This document shows positions 25,245 to 33,564 of a DNA stretch of 47,929 nt, piece by piece. The number at the start of each line of letters is the position of its first letter. Position 1 is the stretch's first letter. Origin of the DNA: Persephonella sp. (GTDB lineage: Bacteria > Aquificota > Aquificia > Aquificales > Hydrogenothermaceae); NCBI GenBank assembly GCA_026987075.1, contig JALSNI010000029.1, positions 1-47,929 of the forward strand, written 5' to 3'. The notes under the pieces were generated by a model that ran no database searches, was not told the origin of the DNA, and saw only the letters and a program-made list of their open reading frames with translations. The translations under genes were made by a program, and so were the position numbers.

Positions 25245-26224
25245 TTTTCACTCCTTTCTGGTATGGGAAGGAGGATTTCAAATGTTGCATCACCTAAGTA
25301 TCTTAGAATTCCTCCATGCTCTTTTACAATTTTGTATGAAGAAGATAAACCTATACCCATTCCCCCTTTTTTTCCTGAAACGAAAGGAATAAATAACTTA
25401 TCTACCATCTCTTCAGGCACTCCCCTACCTGAATCTTTTATTCTCACATACACTTTATTTCCTTTTGGTGAATAAACTTTATCCCATGATATTCCTGTTG
25501 ATATACTAATTTTACCTTTTCCCTCTACTGCTTCAATTCCATTTCTAATTATATTAACAAAAACTCTATGCATGTAGTCTGGGTCTATGTAAAGGTCTGG
25601 AAGACTTGGGTCGTAAAGTCTTTCAAACTTAATTTCTTTATACTGCTTTTCAACTGTTTTTATAGCTTCGTCAATTACTTTGTGTATGTTGTTATACTTT
25701 TTAAATAGTTTTAAAGGCTTTGTTATTACTGTTATCTCGTTTATCAGATTTTCTATTCTTTTTACTTCGTATAAAATGTCATCTATAAGCTCCATATCTT
25801 GAATGTCTTCTTTTAGAAGCTGAGCAGCTCCTTTTATTCCCCCTATAGGGCCTTTCATGTCGTGAAATATGGAAGACAAAAGTTTGGATATAGTTACTAT
25901 TAAACCTTCTTTTTTTGATGTTTCTTCCATTTCTATGAAACGGGTAATATCTCTGATAAGAAGGGTAAAACCTTCTTCCTCCAATGGAAAAACATCAATC
26001 AAGAACTTGCTGTCATCTACTTCAAAAAAAATCCCTTTTACAGACATTCCTTTTTTAACAAAATTAAGATTAAGGGGATACGCTATTAGATTATTAAAAT
26101 TACTAAATCCAATCTGGGATTTAAGTGTGTAGCCTGCTTGATTTGTATATATAACATTGCCTTCTCTATCAACGACTACTACTGGATCCTCAATGCTTTC
26201 TAAAATTTTTTCGTATCTATCCAT
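25241..26224 (-). CDS. NtrB-like PAS sensor histidine kinase
   Basis: A 327-residue soluble kinase: N-terminal PAS domain (about 1-100; SIEDPVVVVDREGNVIYTN), a HisKA segment with phospho-His121 in SSIFHDMKGPIGGIKGAAQLL, and a HATPase domain (N box VFVNIIRNGIEAVEG, G1 IKDSGRGVPEE, G2 KGGMGIGLSSSYKIVKEHGG). There is no membrane segment, so it senses a cytoplasmic signal. The H box reads HDMKGP where NtrB-type kinases usually have HEIKNP. It has no visible Shine-Dalgarno site; a GC-rich hairpin ends just before an A-rich run at the ATG. The cognate regulator follows with a 4-nt overlap. Confidence 0.92.
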   Translation of the reverse strand: MDRYEKILESIEDPVVVVDREGNVIYTNQAGYTLKSQIGFSNFNNLIAYPLNLNFVKKGMSVKGIFFEVDDSKFLIDVFPLEEEGFTLLIRDITRFIEMEETSKKEGLIVTISKLLSSIFHDMKGPIGGIKGAAQLLKEDIQDMELIDDILYEVKRIENLINEITVITKPLKLFKKYNNIHKVIDEAIKTVEKQYKEIKFERLYDPSLPDLYIDPDYMHRVFVNIIRNGIEAVEGKGKISISTGISWDKVYSPKGNKVYVRIKDSGRGVPEEMVDKLFIPFVSGKKGGMGIGLSSSYKIVKEHGGILRYLGDATFEILLPIPERSEK

Positions 26225-26230
26225 TTTTTT

Positions 26231-26256
26231 ATAGGCGGGAGAAAACCCGCCGCTAT
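26231..26256 (-). terminator. GC-rich hairpin between thiC and the NtrB-like gene
   Basis: GGCGGG at 26234-26239 pairs with CCCGCC at 26246-26251 around a 6-nt loop, with flanking ATAG/CTAT extending the stem past a small bulge. It fills the 33-nt gap between the thiC stop and the kinase start. On the minus transcript it is followed by TATAAAAAAA rather than a U tract. It may be a processing or stability element, or a partial terminator, and it occupies the place of a ribosome binding site. Confidence 0.45.
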
Positions 26257-26257
26257 T

Positions 26258-27628
<1,371 letters not shown>

Positions 27629-27709
27629 TTACGTTTTATAACTTTTTAACATTCCATACTCTAAATTAAAAATGAAAATAGTCATAAATCTCATTTAGTC
27701 AAATGTATC

Positions 27710-28249
27710 TTATTCTACTATTTTATAGACCGCTCCTTGAGGAGTTAGAATACTCTCTATTACATTAACCCTTATTTTGTGTTGATGTCCAAGTATCTTG
27801 TTTTCATATTTTTTTATGTTTTCTATGAGCAATCGTCTGTCAGTATGTTTTATCCTTTTCAGTGTTATGTGGGGAACAAACTTTTTAACTTCACTTTCAA
27901 ATCCAATATTTTTGAGTCTGAGGTTTATTTCTGTATATAGATAGTGCAGTTTTTCCTGGTTAGTTACCTTTACAAAGAATACGCGAGGATTTTCTAAAGA
28001 AGGGAAAACTCCTAATCCTTTTAACTCTAAATCAACATCTAAATCTTTGTTTAGAAACTCAGACAAACTTTTTTTCACAGAAGATAATTGAATATCAGAA
28101 ACATTACCTAAGAAGCGATAAGTGAGATGTAAATTTTTTTCAGGAACCCATTTGCCTGATATTATCCCCCCAAAGTCTTTTTTAATTTTAATGTAATTTT
28201 TTCTGAACACTAAAGGTTCCAGAAAGCTCCCAATGAATATTCGTTTCAA
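27710..28249 (-). CDS. thpR: RNA 2',3'-cyclic phosphodiesterase ThpR (LigT family)
   Basis: Member of the 2H phosphoesterase superfamily, hydrolysing 2',3'-cyclic phosphates on RNA to 2'-phosphates. The 179-residue protein has both HxTx motifs: HLTYRFLGNV (His41) and HITLKRIK (His127). It begins MKRIFIGSFL from an apparent TTG at 28249. It and RtcB at 3485 act on the same type of RNA end, though the genes are not adjacent. It lies next to the CRISPR leader, with transcription running away from the array. Confidence 0.9.
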   Translation of the reverse strand: MKRIFIGSFLEPLVFRKNYIKIKKDFGGIISGKWVPEKNLHLTYRFLGNVSDIQLSSVKKSLSEFLNKDLDVDLELKGLGVFPSLENPRVFFVKVTNQEKLHYLYTEINLRLKNIGFESEVKKFVPHITLKRIKHTDRRLLIENIKKYENKILGHQHKIRVNVIESILTPQGAVYKIVE

Positions 28250-28520
28250 GAAAATAACCTTAAACTTTTTTATAATTTTAGCATAACTTTCCTTAAAGTT
28301 TTCATTTTAGTTAGGTTTATGTTTCTGTCCAAAAACCTGATATGATATAAATCATAAAACTGTCGGAAAATCGCATAAAATCTAAACTTTATAATTGAGA
28401 CAATATTGAGATTGAAATTTGACAAAATCAAGAAAAATCAGTATTTTAATGATAGGTCTGTCAGAAATTAAGGCTATCTGGAAAATGAATACGTTGATAC
28501 TCAACGATTAGCGGGGGACT
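28250..28520. other. AT-rich non-coding region between thpR and the CRISPR array (probable leader)
   Basis: This 271-nt stretch has no convincing gene. It contains the presumed thpR promoter at its left, a TTGACA-N17-TATTTT promoter at 28419-28447 pointing into the array, and a perfect 6-bp hairpin (CGTTGA/TCAACG, 3-nt loop) at 28492-28506 just before the first repeat. High A+T content and position opposite the degenerate terminal repeat fit a CRISPR leader. Confidence 0.55.
28419..28447 (+). promoter_or_regulatory. Candidate leader promoter for the CRISPR array
   Basis: A consensus -35 TTGACA (28419-28424), a 17-nt spacer and TATTTT (4 of 6 matches) at 28442-28447. A transcript would start near 28455, about 65 nt before the first repeat, in the orientation predicted from repeat degeneration. 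Confidence 0.5.
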
Positions 28521-28997
28521 GTTGCACTCACCCGATTTACTGAGGGTATTGCGACTCAGCTCCCTTTTCTTTATTTTTTCCAAGATTCTCTCTACTTGTT
28601 GCACTCACCCGATTTACTGAGGGTATTGCGACAGAACAGGATTTCTACATTCCTGTTCTCCATAATCCGTTGCACTCACCCGATTTACTGAGGGTATTGC
28701 GACAGTCTGTCCTTCAGTCTTTCAAAATCTGTGCTGTCTGTTGCACTCACCCGATTTACTGAGGGTATTGCGACAGTCTGTCCTTCAGTCTTTCAAAATC
28801 TGTGCTGTCTGTTGCACTCACCCGATTTACTGAGGGTATTGCGACTTGGCGGGACTGCACCTTTTACAGAAGCAAGACCTGTTTTGGTTGCACTAACCCG
28901 ATTTACTGAGGGTATTGCGACCATTGATCAGGAATACCTTAGTAAAGGCTCCCACTTTTTTAGTTGCACTCACCCGATTTACTGAGGGTATTGGGAC
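28521..28997 (+). CRISPR. CRISPR array, 7 repeats of 35 nt, 6 spacers, no cas genes in window
   Basis: Repeats start at 28521, 28598, 28669, 28740, 28811, 28887 and 28963. Each is 35 nt, beginning GTTGCACTCACCC and ending GGGTATTGCGAC. The first five are identical. The sixth has one change (CACTA for CACTC). The seventh has G for C near its end (TTGGGAC), so the distal end is on the right and the leader on the left. Spacers are 42, 36, 36, 36, 41 and 41 nt; spacers 3 and 4 are identical. The repeat has an ACCC/GGGT stem, and its ends are near-inverted (GTTGCA/TGCGAC). It ends ATTGCGAC rather than the common ATTGAAAC. Subtype cannot be assigned. Confidence 0.95.
28669..28810 (+). repeat. Tandem duplication of one CRISPR repeat-spacer unit (71 bp)
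   Basis: Repeat 3 plus spacer 3 (28669-28739) is identical to repeat 4 plus spacer 4 (28740-28810). A duplicated unit of this kind normally arises by recombination or slippage between repeats rather than by a second acquisition. Confidence 0.9.
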
Positions 28998-29085
28998 ACT
29001 ATATGGGATACAATTAGATTTGCACAATTACTTTAGTCATTTTTAAAATATAAAAAAATAAAAAATATAACCGAAATATATTTAT
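28998..29085. other. Post-array spacer and presumed promoter of the diguanylate cyclase gene
   Basis: An 88-nt, very AT-rich stretch. There is no eighth repeat. A TTGCAC and several TATAAA-like hexamers are present, but none at good spacing. No Shine-Dalgarno site precedes the downstream ATG. Confidence 0.3.
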
Positions 29086-30936
29086 ATGAAGCAGTCTATC
29101 AGGACCCGTTTACTTATACGAGTATCTATACTATTAATAGTTCTTTTCCTGATTAATCAAGCATTAGAATACAAAAGTTTCAGAGACATAAGTATAGAAA
29201 ACATAAGAAATCAGTCTTTAATAATAGCTGAAATAGTTAGGGACTCATTAACTACTCTTATGGAAATCGGAGAAATAGACAAAAGATACATACTGCTTAA
29301 TAACATAAAAGAAAACAAGAATGGTATAGAAGAAATTAGAGTAGTTAGAGGAGAAAATGTGATATCTCAATACGGCAAAGGCAGTCCTGAAGAAGTTCCT
29401 AAAACAGAAGAAGAAACATATGTCTTGAAAACCGGTAAAACTTATGAAAAAGTTGTAGAAAATCTTTCTAAAGTAGAATATGTATTAATAATTCCATACA
29501 AAGCTGTTCCTAAAGGAAAAATAGACTGTCTAAAATGTCATAACGTTAAAGCCGGAGATATTTTAGGAGCAATTTACATAAAAACTGACCTTACAGCTGT
29601 AAGGTCTTCTGCTTTTAATACACTTATGAGCACTTCTGTTGTTTCAATGATAATCTTCCTTTCTACTGTGTTCGTAATTATCAAATTTTTCCAACCCTAC
29701 ACAGAGTTTTTTAAAAGACTAAAAAAAGGTCTCACTAAAGCTAAAGAAGGAGATTTCAGGGAAAGAATTTTTATAAATACTAATGATGAAGCAAAAGAAG
29801 TGGCAGATAGTTTTAACGAATCCATGGATAAACTGTGTTCTACTTTGAGCTCTATTGAGAAAAAGGTTTCTTACCTCATAGGAGGAAATTATGAAAAGTC
29901 TAACAATGCTCTCAAAGACACATATCACATCGTAAACGAATTGGTCAAGATTTATAACTTTAAAAAAATTGTTGAAAAAGATGCCACAAAAGAAGACATT
30001 TACATACGCCTGAAAAAATTAATGAAAGATATGGGTGTTGAAAAATATTCTATCTATGAAGTAGATTACGAGAAAAATCGTCTAATAGACATTGATGAAT
30101 CTGTCAAGTGGTGTAAAGATGTAGTTTTTTCTAATGCTGATATGTGTAGAGTCAAAAGAACAGGTTCTGAAGTGATATCTGAAGAGTATGCCTGTGTATG
30201 CCCTAACTTTATAAACTGTGAAAATGGAGAAGCTGAAGAGCTTTTCACCTGTATTCCTATATACATAGGAGGAAGAGTAGGTATCATACTTCAGCTTGTT
30301 TACTCAAAAGAAGAAAAAGAAGAAATAAGAAACAAACTCGTCTTTATAGAAGCATATCTAAGAGAAGTAGCACCAGTTCTTGAAGCTAAATCCTATATGG
30401 AGAAGTTGAAAAAACTGTCTTTAGTTGACCAGCTTACAGGAGTTTACAACAGAAGGTTTTTAGATGAATTAGTTCCTAAAATATCGGCTTTTGCCATCAG
30501 GAAAAATACAATAGTAGGAATACTTATGGTAGATGTGGATTTCTTTAAACAGATTAACGACAAGTATGGTCATGCTGTTGGAGATGAAGTGCTCAAAAAA
30601 GTAGCTTCCATTATAAAAGGTAGCGTTAGACAGTCTGATATTGTTGTGAGATACGGTGGAGAGGAATTTTTAGTTATACTTATAGATATCCCTGAAGGCG
30701 AAGCAGAAGCTGTTGCTGAAAAAATTAGAAAAAAAGTTGAAGCCTCAAGAATACACGTAGATGGAGCCATCTTAAGAAAAACGGTAAGTGTAGGGGTGTC
30801 TGAATTCCCTAAAGACAGTGATAAGTTCTGGCAGTGTGTGAAATTTGCTGACGTTGCCCTTTATAAAGCCAAAGAAGAAGGAAGAAATAAGGTAGTAAGA
30901 TTTAAAGCTGAGATGTGGGAAAATGAAGAGTATTGA
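29086..30936 (+). CDS. Membrane diguanylate cyclase with periplasmic haem motif
   Basis: A 616-residue protein that should make cyclic di-GMP from two GTP. Order: membrane segment (about 9-26); periplasmic sensor (27-180) carrying a c-type haem motif CLKCH at 148-152 (as in DUF3365-like sensors); second membrane segment (about 181-200); HAMP linker (200-255); a cytoplasmic GAF-like region with six Cys at about 330-400 (WC, MC, ACVC, NC, TC); GGDEF domain (about 440-605). The active-site motif is GGEEF (524-528), and an inhibitory RxxD site (RQSD, 515-518) lies five residues before it, so product feedback is likely. No Shine-Dalgarno site is seen. The end overlaps the DUF501 gene by 14 nt. Confidence 0.9.
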   Translation: MKQSIRTRLLIRVSILLIVLFLINQALEYKSFRDISIENIRNQSLIIAEIVRDSLTTLMEIGEIDKRYILLNNIKENKNGIEEIRVVRGENVISQYGKGSPEEVPKTEEETYVLKTGKTYEKVVENLSKVEYVLIIPYKAVPKGKIDCLKCHNVKAGDILGAIYIKTDLTAVRSSAFNTLMSTSVVSMIIFLSTVFVIIKFFQPYTEFFKRLKKGLTKAKEGDFRERIFINTNDEAKEVADSFNESMDKLCSTLSSIEKKVSYLIGGNYEKSNNALKDTYHIVNELVKIYNFKKIVEKDATKEDIYIRLKKLMKDMGVEKYSIYEVDYEKNRLIDIDESVKWCKDVVFSNADMCRVKRTGSEVISEEYACVCPNFINCENGEAEELFTCIPIYIGGRVGIILQLVYSKEEKEEIRNKLVFIEAYLREVAPVLEAKSYMEKLKKLSLVDQLTGVYNRRFLDELVPKISAFAIRKNTIVGILMVDVDFFKQINDKYGHAVGDEVLKKVASIIKGSVRQSDIVVRYGGEEFLVILIDIPEGEAEAVAEKIRKKVEASRIHVDGAILRKTVSVGVSEFPKDSDKFWQCVKFADVALYKAKEEGRNKVVRFKAEMWENEEY

Positions 30937-31351
30937 TGTAGTAGAGGTAAAGCCTTATTTCCTACATCCCCAAAAAAAAATAATAATTCCCCAACCTACG
31001 AGATTTTGGATTTTAAACAGAAGTTTAAGGTCTTTAATATCAAGATTAGAAGAAAAAGGGCAGATAAAATATTGGGAAGAAAAAGTAACTCAAGATGAAG
31101 AGCTGTTTAACTTTTTTGTTGAATTACATAAAAAGGAAATAGAAATCAGGAAAAATATAATAAAGGAGGCAAACCTTCCCCCTTATGCAGTAAAAAAGTT
31201 GACTGAAACAGGGATAGGAGGAATTGAAAAATTTAAAGAAAAACCTTTTAAAGTAAAGTGTTTGCATCTATGGACTGCTTATCATATAGGAGATAAAAGT
31301 TTTAATAACCCTATTGGAGAATTTGTTTTAAAAAATATTCTGCAGACTTGA
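30923..31351 (+). CDS. DUF501 family protein
   Basis: A 142-residue soluble protein with the DUF501 pattern: PQPTRFWILNRSLRSLISRLEEKGQIKYWEE, then TETGIGGIEKF and the C-terminal VKCLHLWTAYHIGDKSFNNPIGEFVL. The conserved Cys-Leu-His and His positions could bind a metal or substrate; function is unknown. In other bacteria DUF501 genes are often near ppx/gppA-type or enolase genes, which are not seen here. Its ATG lies 14 nt inside the diguanylate cyclase gene, giving translational coupling. An A9 tract at 30972-30980 lies within codons near the N-terminus. Confidence 0.82.
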   Translation: MKSIDVVEVKPYFLHPQKKIIIPQPTRFWILNRSLRSLISRLEEKGQIKYWEEKVTQDEELFNFFVELHKKEIEIRKNIIKEANLPPYAVKKLTETGIGGIEKFKEKPFKVKCLHLWTAYHIGDKSFNNPIGEFVLKNILQT

Positions 31352-31411
31352 GTTGTCATATTTAGACGATTTCATATATTATTTTCCTCTACACCAGTTT
31401 TAGGAGGTTTT

Positions 31412-33277
31412 ATGATTTACGACGAAGAGTTTGACGTTGCTGTAATAGGTGGCGGACACGCTGGTATAGAGGCAGCACTATCATCTGCAAAATTAGGGGC
31501 AAAGACTGTTCTGATAACTTTGGACAGGGAAAAGATTGGAGTAATGCCCTGTAACCCAGCTATTGGTGGTATAGCAAAAGGTATTGTTGTAAGGGAAGTT
31601 GACGCCCTTGGAGGAGAGATGGGGAAAGCTATAGACCACACAGGTATCCAGTACAAAACTCTGAATACAAGAAAAGGTCCAGCTGTTCGTTCACCACGGG
31701 CACAGGCTGACAAAGAAGAATACAGAAAATATATGGTAAACAAAGTATCAAACACAGAAAACCTAACAGTTATAGAAGGTGAAGCCACTAATATATTCCT
31801 GAAAAAAAACAGGAGTGAAGTGGAAGGTGTTGAGATAGATGGAAAAATAAGGATAAGAGTAAAGTCTGTTGTTGTTACAACAGGAACATTTTTAGAAGGG
31901 GTTATACACATTGGAGATAAACAGTTTCCTGCAGGCAGAATGGGGGAAAAACCTGCCAACAAACTGCCAGAGTTTTATAAAAAATCAGGATTTCCCCTCG
32001 TAAGATTTAAAACTGGCACACCAGCAAGATTAGACAAAAACAGTATAGATTTTTCTGGTCTTGAAGAAGCTCCCGGAGATGAACCTCCACCAAAGTTTTC
32101 CTTTTGGACAGAGCCTGCAGGTTCTTACTGGTTTAAAAAAGGTCAAAAAGAGCAAATATCCTGTTACATAACTTACACAACACCACAAACCCATAAAATT
32201 ATAAGGGAAAATCTCCACAGAACAGCCCTTTACGGTGGGGCAATAACAGGAGTGGGCCCCAGATACTGTCCATCTATTGAAGACAAAATAGTAAAGTTTG
32301 AAAACAAAGAAAGACACACAGTTTGGCTTGAACCAGAAACGAGAGATGGGATAAGTATATATCCTAATGGTCTCTCTACTTCTCTGCCTGAAGAAATTCA
32401 GTGGGAGATGTATCGCTCTATTCCGGGACTGGAAAATGTTATTCTTCTTAAACCTGCATATGCTATTGAGTATGACATTGTTCCTCCAACAGAGCTGTAT
32501 CCAACCCTTGAAACCAAAAAAATCAAGGGGCTTTTCCACGCAGGAAACTTTAATGGGACAACAGGATATGAAGAAGCAGCAGGTCAGGGAATTGTTGCAG
32601 GTATCAATGCTGCCCTTAGAGCTTTAGGCAGAGAAATGATATATATAAGAAGGGACGAAGCATACATAGGTATAATGATTGACGACCTAACTACTAAAGG
32701 TGTAATAGAGCCTTACAGGCTTTTCACCTCAAGGGCTGAATACAGACTTTATCTAAGACAGGACAACCCTATCTTAAGATTATACCAGAAGGCATATAAC
32801 ATAGGGATGCTGTCAGAAAAGGAGTATAAAATAGCAAAAGAAACAGAGCAGGAAATAAAAGACTGGCTTGATAGATACCAGCAAGAAAGGATAAAAGAAA
32901 ATGGCAAAAGTTATACACTGTTTGAATATCTAAAAAGGTCAGATGTAACAATAGAAGATTTAAAGGAAAAAGATATTCATATTCCAGAGAGGGATTATGT
33001 AGCAGAAGAGATAGAAATATTAGCTAAATACTCTGGATATTTTGAAAGGGAAAGAAAACTAAACGAAAAAATGAAACATCTTGAAAGTATAAAAATACCT
33101 TCAGACATTGATTACTCAAAAATAGCAGGACTAACAAAAGAGGTTGTTCAGAAATTATCACAGGCAAAACCTATGACCTTGGGGCATGCGTCAAGACTTG
33201 AAGGGATAACTCCTGCAGCAATAACTGCAATAATGGTTTACTTAGAAAAAATGAGAAGGGAAAAGGTAGGGAGTTAA
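31412..33277 (+). CDS. mnmG: tRNA U34 carboxymethylaminomethyl-modifying enzyme MnmG (GidA)
   Basis: FAD enzyme that, with the GTPase MnmE, installs the cmnm5 group on wobble uridine of several tRNAs. The 621-residue protein begins DVAVIGGGHAGIEAALSSAKLGAKTVLIT (FAD-binding) and has CNPAIGGIAKGIVVREVDALGGEMGKA, PRAQADKEEYRKYM, GTPARLDKNSIDFSGLE, PGLENV and FHAGNFNGTTGYEEAAGQGIVAGINAA, all family signatures. AGGAGGT precedes the ATG. mnmE is not in the window. Its stop overlaps the convergent HU gene by 4 nt. Confidence 0.97.
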   Translation: MIYDEEFDVAVIGGGHAGIEAALSSAKLGAKTVLITLDREKIGVMPCNPAIGGIAKGIVVREVDALGGEMGKAIDHTGIQYKTLNTRKGPAVRSPRAQADKEEYRKYMVNKVSNTENLTVIEGEATNIFLKKNRSEVEGVEIDGKIRIRVKSVVVTTGTFLEGVIHIGDKQFPAGRMGEKPANKLPEFYKKSGFPLVRFKTGTPARLDKNSIDFSGLEEAPGDEPPPKFSFWTEPAGSYWFKKGQKEQISCYITYTTPQTHKIIRENLHRTALYGGAITGVGPRYCPSIEDKIVKFENKERHTVWLEPETRDGISIYPNGLSTSLPEEIQWEMYRSIPGLENVILLKPAYAIEYDIVPPTELYPTLETKKIKGLFHAGNFNGTTGYEEAAGQGIVAGINAALRALGREMIYIRRDEAYIGIMIDDLTTKGVIEPYRLFTSRAEYRLYLRQDNPILRLYQKAYNIGMLSEKEYKIAKETEQEIKDWLDRYQQERIKENGKSYTLFEYLKRSDVTIEDLKEKDIHIPERDYVAEEIEILAKYSGYFERERKLNEKMKHLESIKIPSDIDYSKIAGLTKEVVQKLSQAKPMTLGHASRLEGITPAAITAIMVYLEKMRREKVGS

Positions 33278-33290
33278 ACCCCTGCCCTTT
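33262..33290. terminator. Bidirectional hairpin over convergent mnmG/HU stops
   Basis: GGTAGGG at 33265-33271 pairs with CCCTGCC at 33280-33286 (one G-T pair). Flanking AAA and TTT extend the stem past one bulged C. On the minus strand the stem is followed by TTTTCCC, so it could terminate the ileS-HU transcript. It lies within the coding ends of both genes. Confidence 0.45.
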
Positions 33291-33564
33291 CATAAAGTTT
33301 TGCCTTCATTACTTTACCAATTTTAAAGTGGACAACTTTTTTGGAAGGAACTTTTATTTTTTCTCCTGTTTTAGGATTTCTGGCTATTTTTGCAGGTCTT
33401 GTTTTTACTCTAAAGCTTCCAAGACCCCTTATTTCTATCCTTTCTCCATTTTTTAATGCTTCAATCATGGCTTCAAAGGTGCCGTTCACCACTGCTGCAA
33501 CTATTTTTTTGTCAATCTCAGGGAATTCTTCTGCAATCTTTTCTATAAGCTCTGACTTTTTCAT
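33274..33564 (-). CDS. HU/IHF-family DNA-binding protein
   Basis: A 96-residue nucleoid protein with the full HU/IHF fold: the N-terminal helical dimer region MKKSELIEKIAEEFPEIDKKIVAAVVNGTFEAM, then the IEIRGLGSFRVKTRPAKIARNPKTGEKIKVP arm. RNPKTGE is the usual HU/IHF arm tip with the intercalating Pro. The core could be homodimeric HU or an IHF-beta-like subunit; sequence alone does not settle this. Its ATG overlaps the ileS TGA (ATGA), with a GAGGAGG site inside the end of ileS. Confidence 0.93.
   Translation of the reverse strand: MKKSELIEKIAEEFPEIDKKIVAAVVNGTFEAMIEALKNGERIEIRGLGSFRVKTRPAKIARNPKTGEKIKVPSKKVVHFKIGKVMKAKLYERAGV

Noticed and set aside
23862-26224. Naming the two-component pair ntrB/ntrC
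   Set aside because: Domain layout matches, but no nitrogen genes are linked and the kinase H box differs (HDMKGP). A family-level call is safer.
28731-28985. Plus-strand open frame of 84 codons within the CRISPR array
   Set aside because: It is generated by in-frame passage through repeats and spacers; the repeated peptide is the translated repeat. Not a gene.
28250-29085. cas genes next to the array
   Set aside because: Neither flanking gene (thpR, diguanylate cyclase) belongs to a Cas family, and no other open frame of suitable size exists. RtcB and ThpR act on RNA ends but are not Cas proteins.
31417-31962. Minus-strand open frame of 181 codons inside mnmG
   Set aside because: Antisense shadow of a strongly conserved gene. 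The peptide has no recognisable domain and no ribosome site.
32030-32539. Minus-strand open frame of 169 codons inside mnmG
   Set aside because: Antisense shadow with an unusual Phe/Cys-rich composition and no start context.
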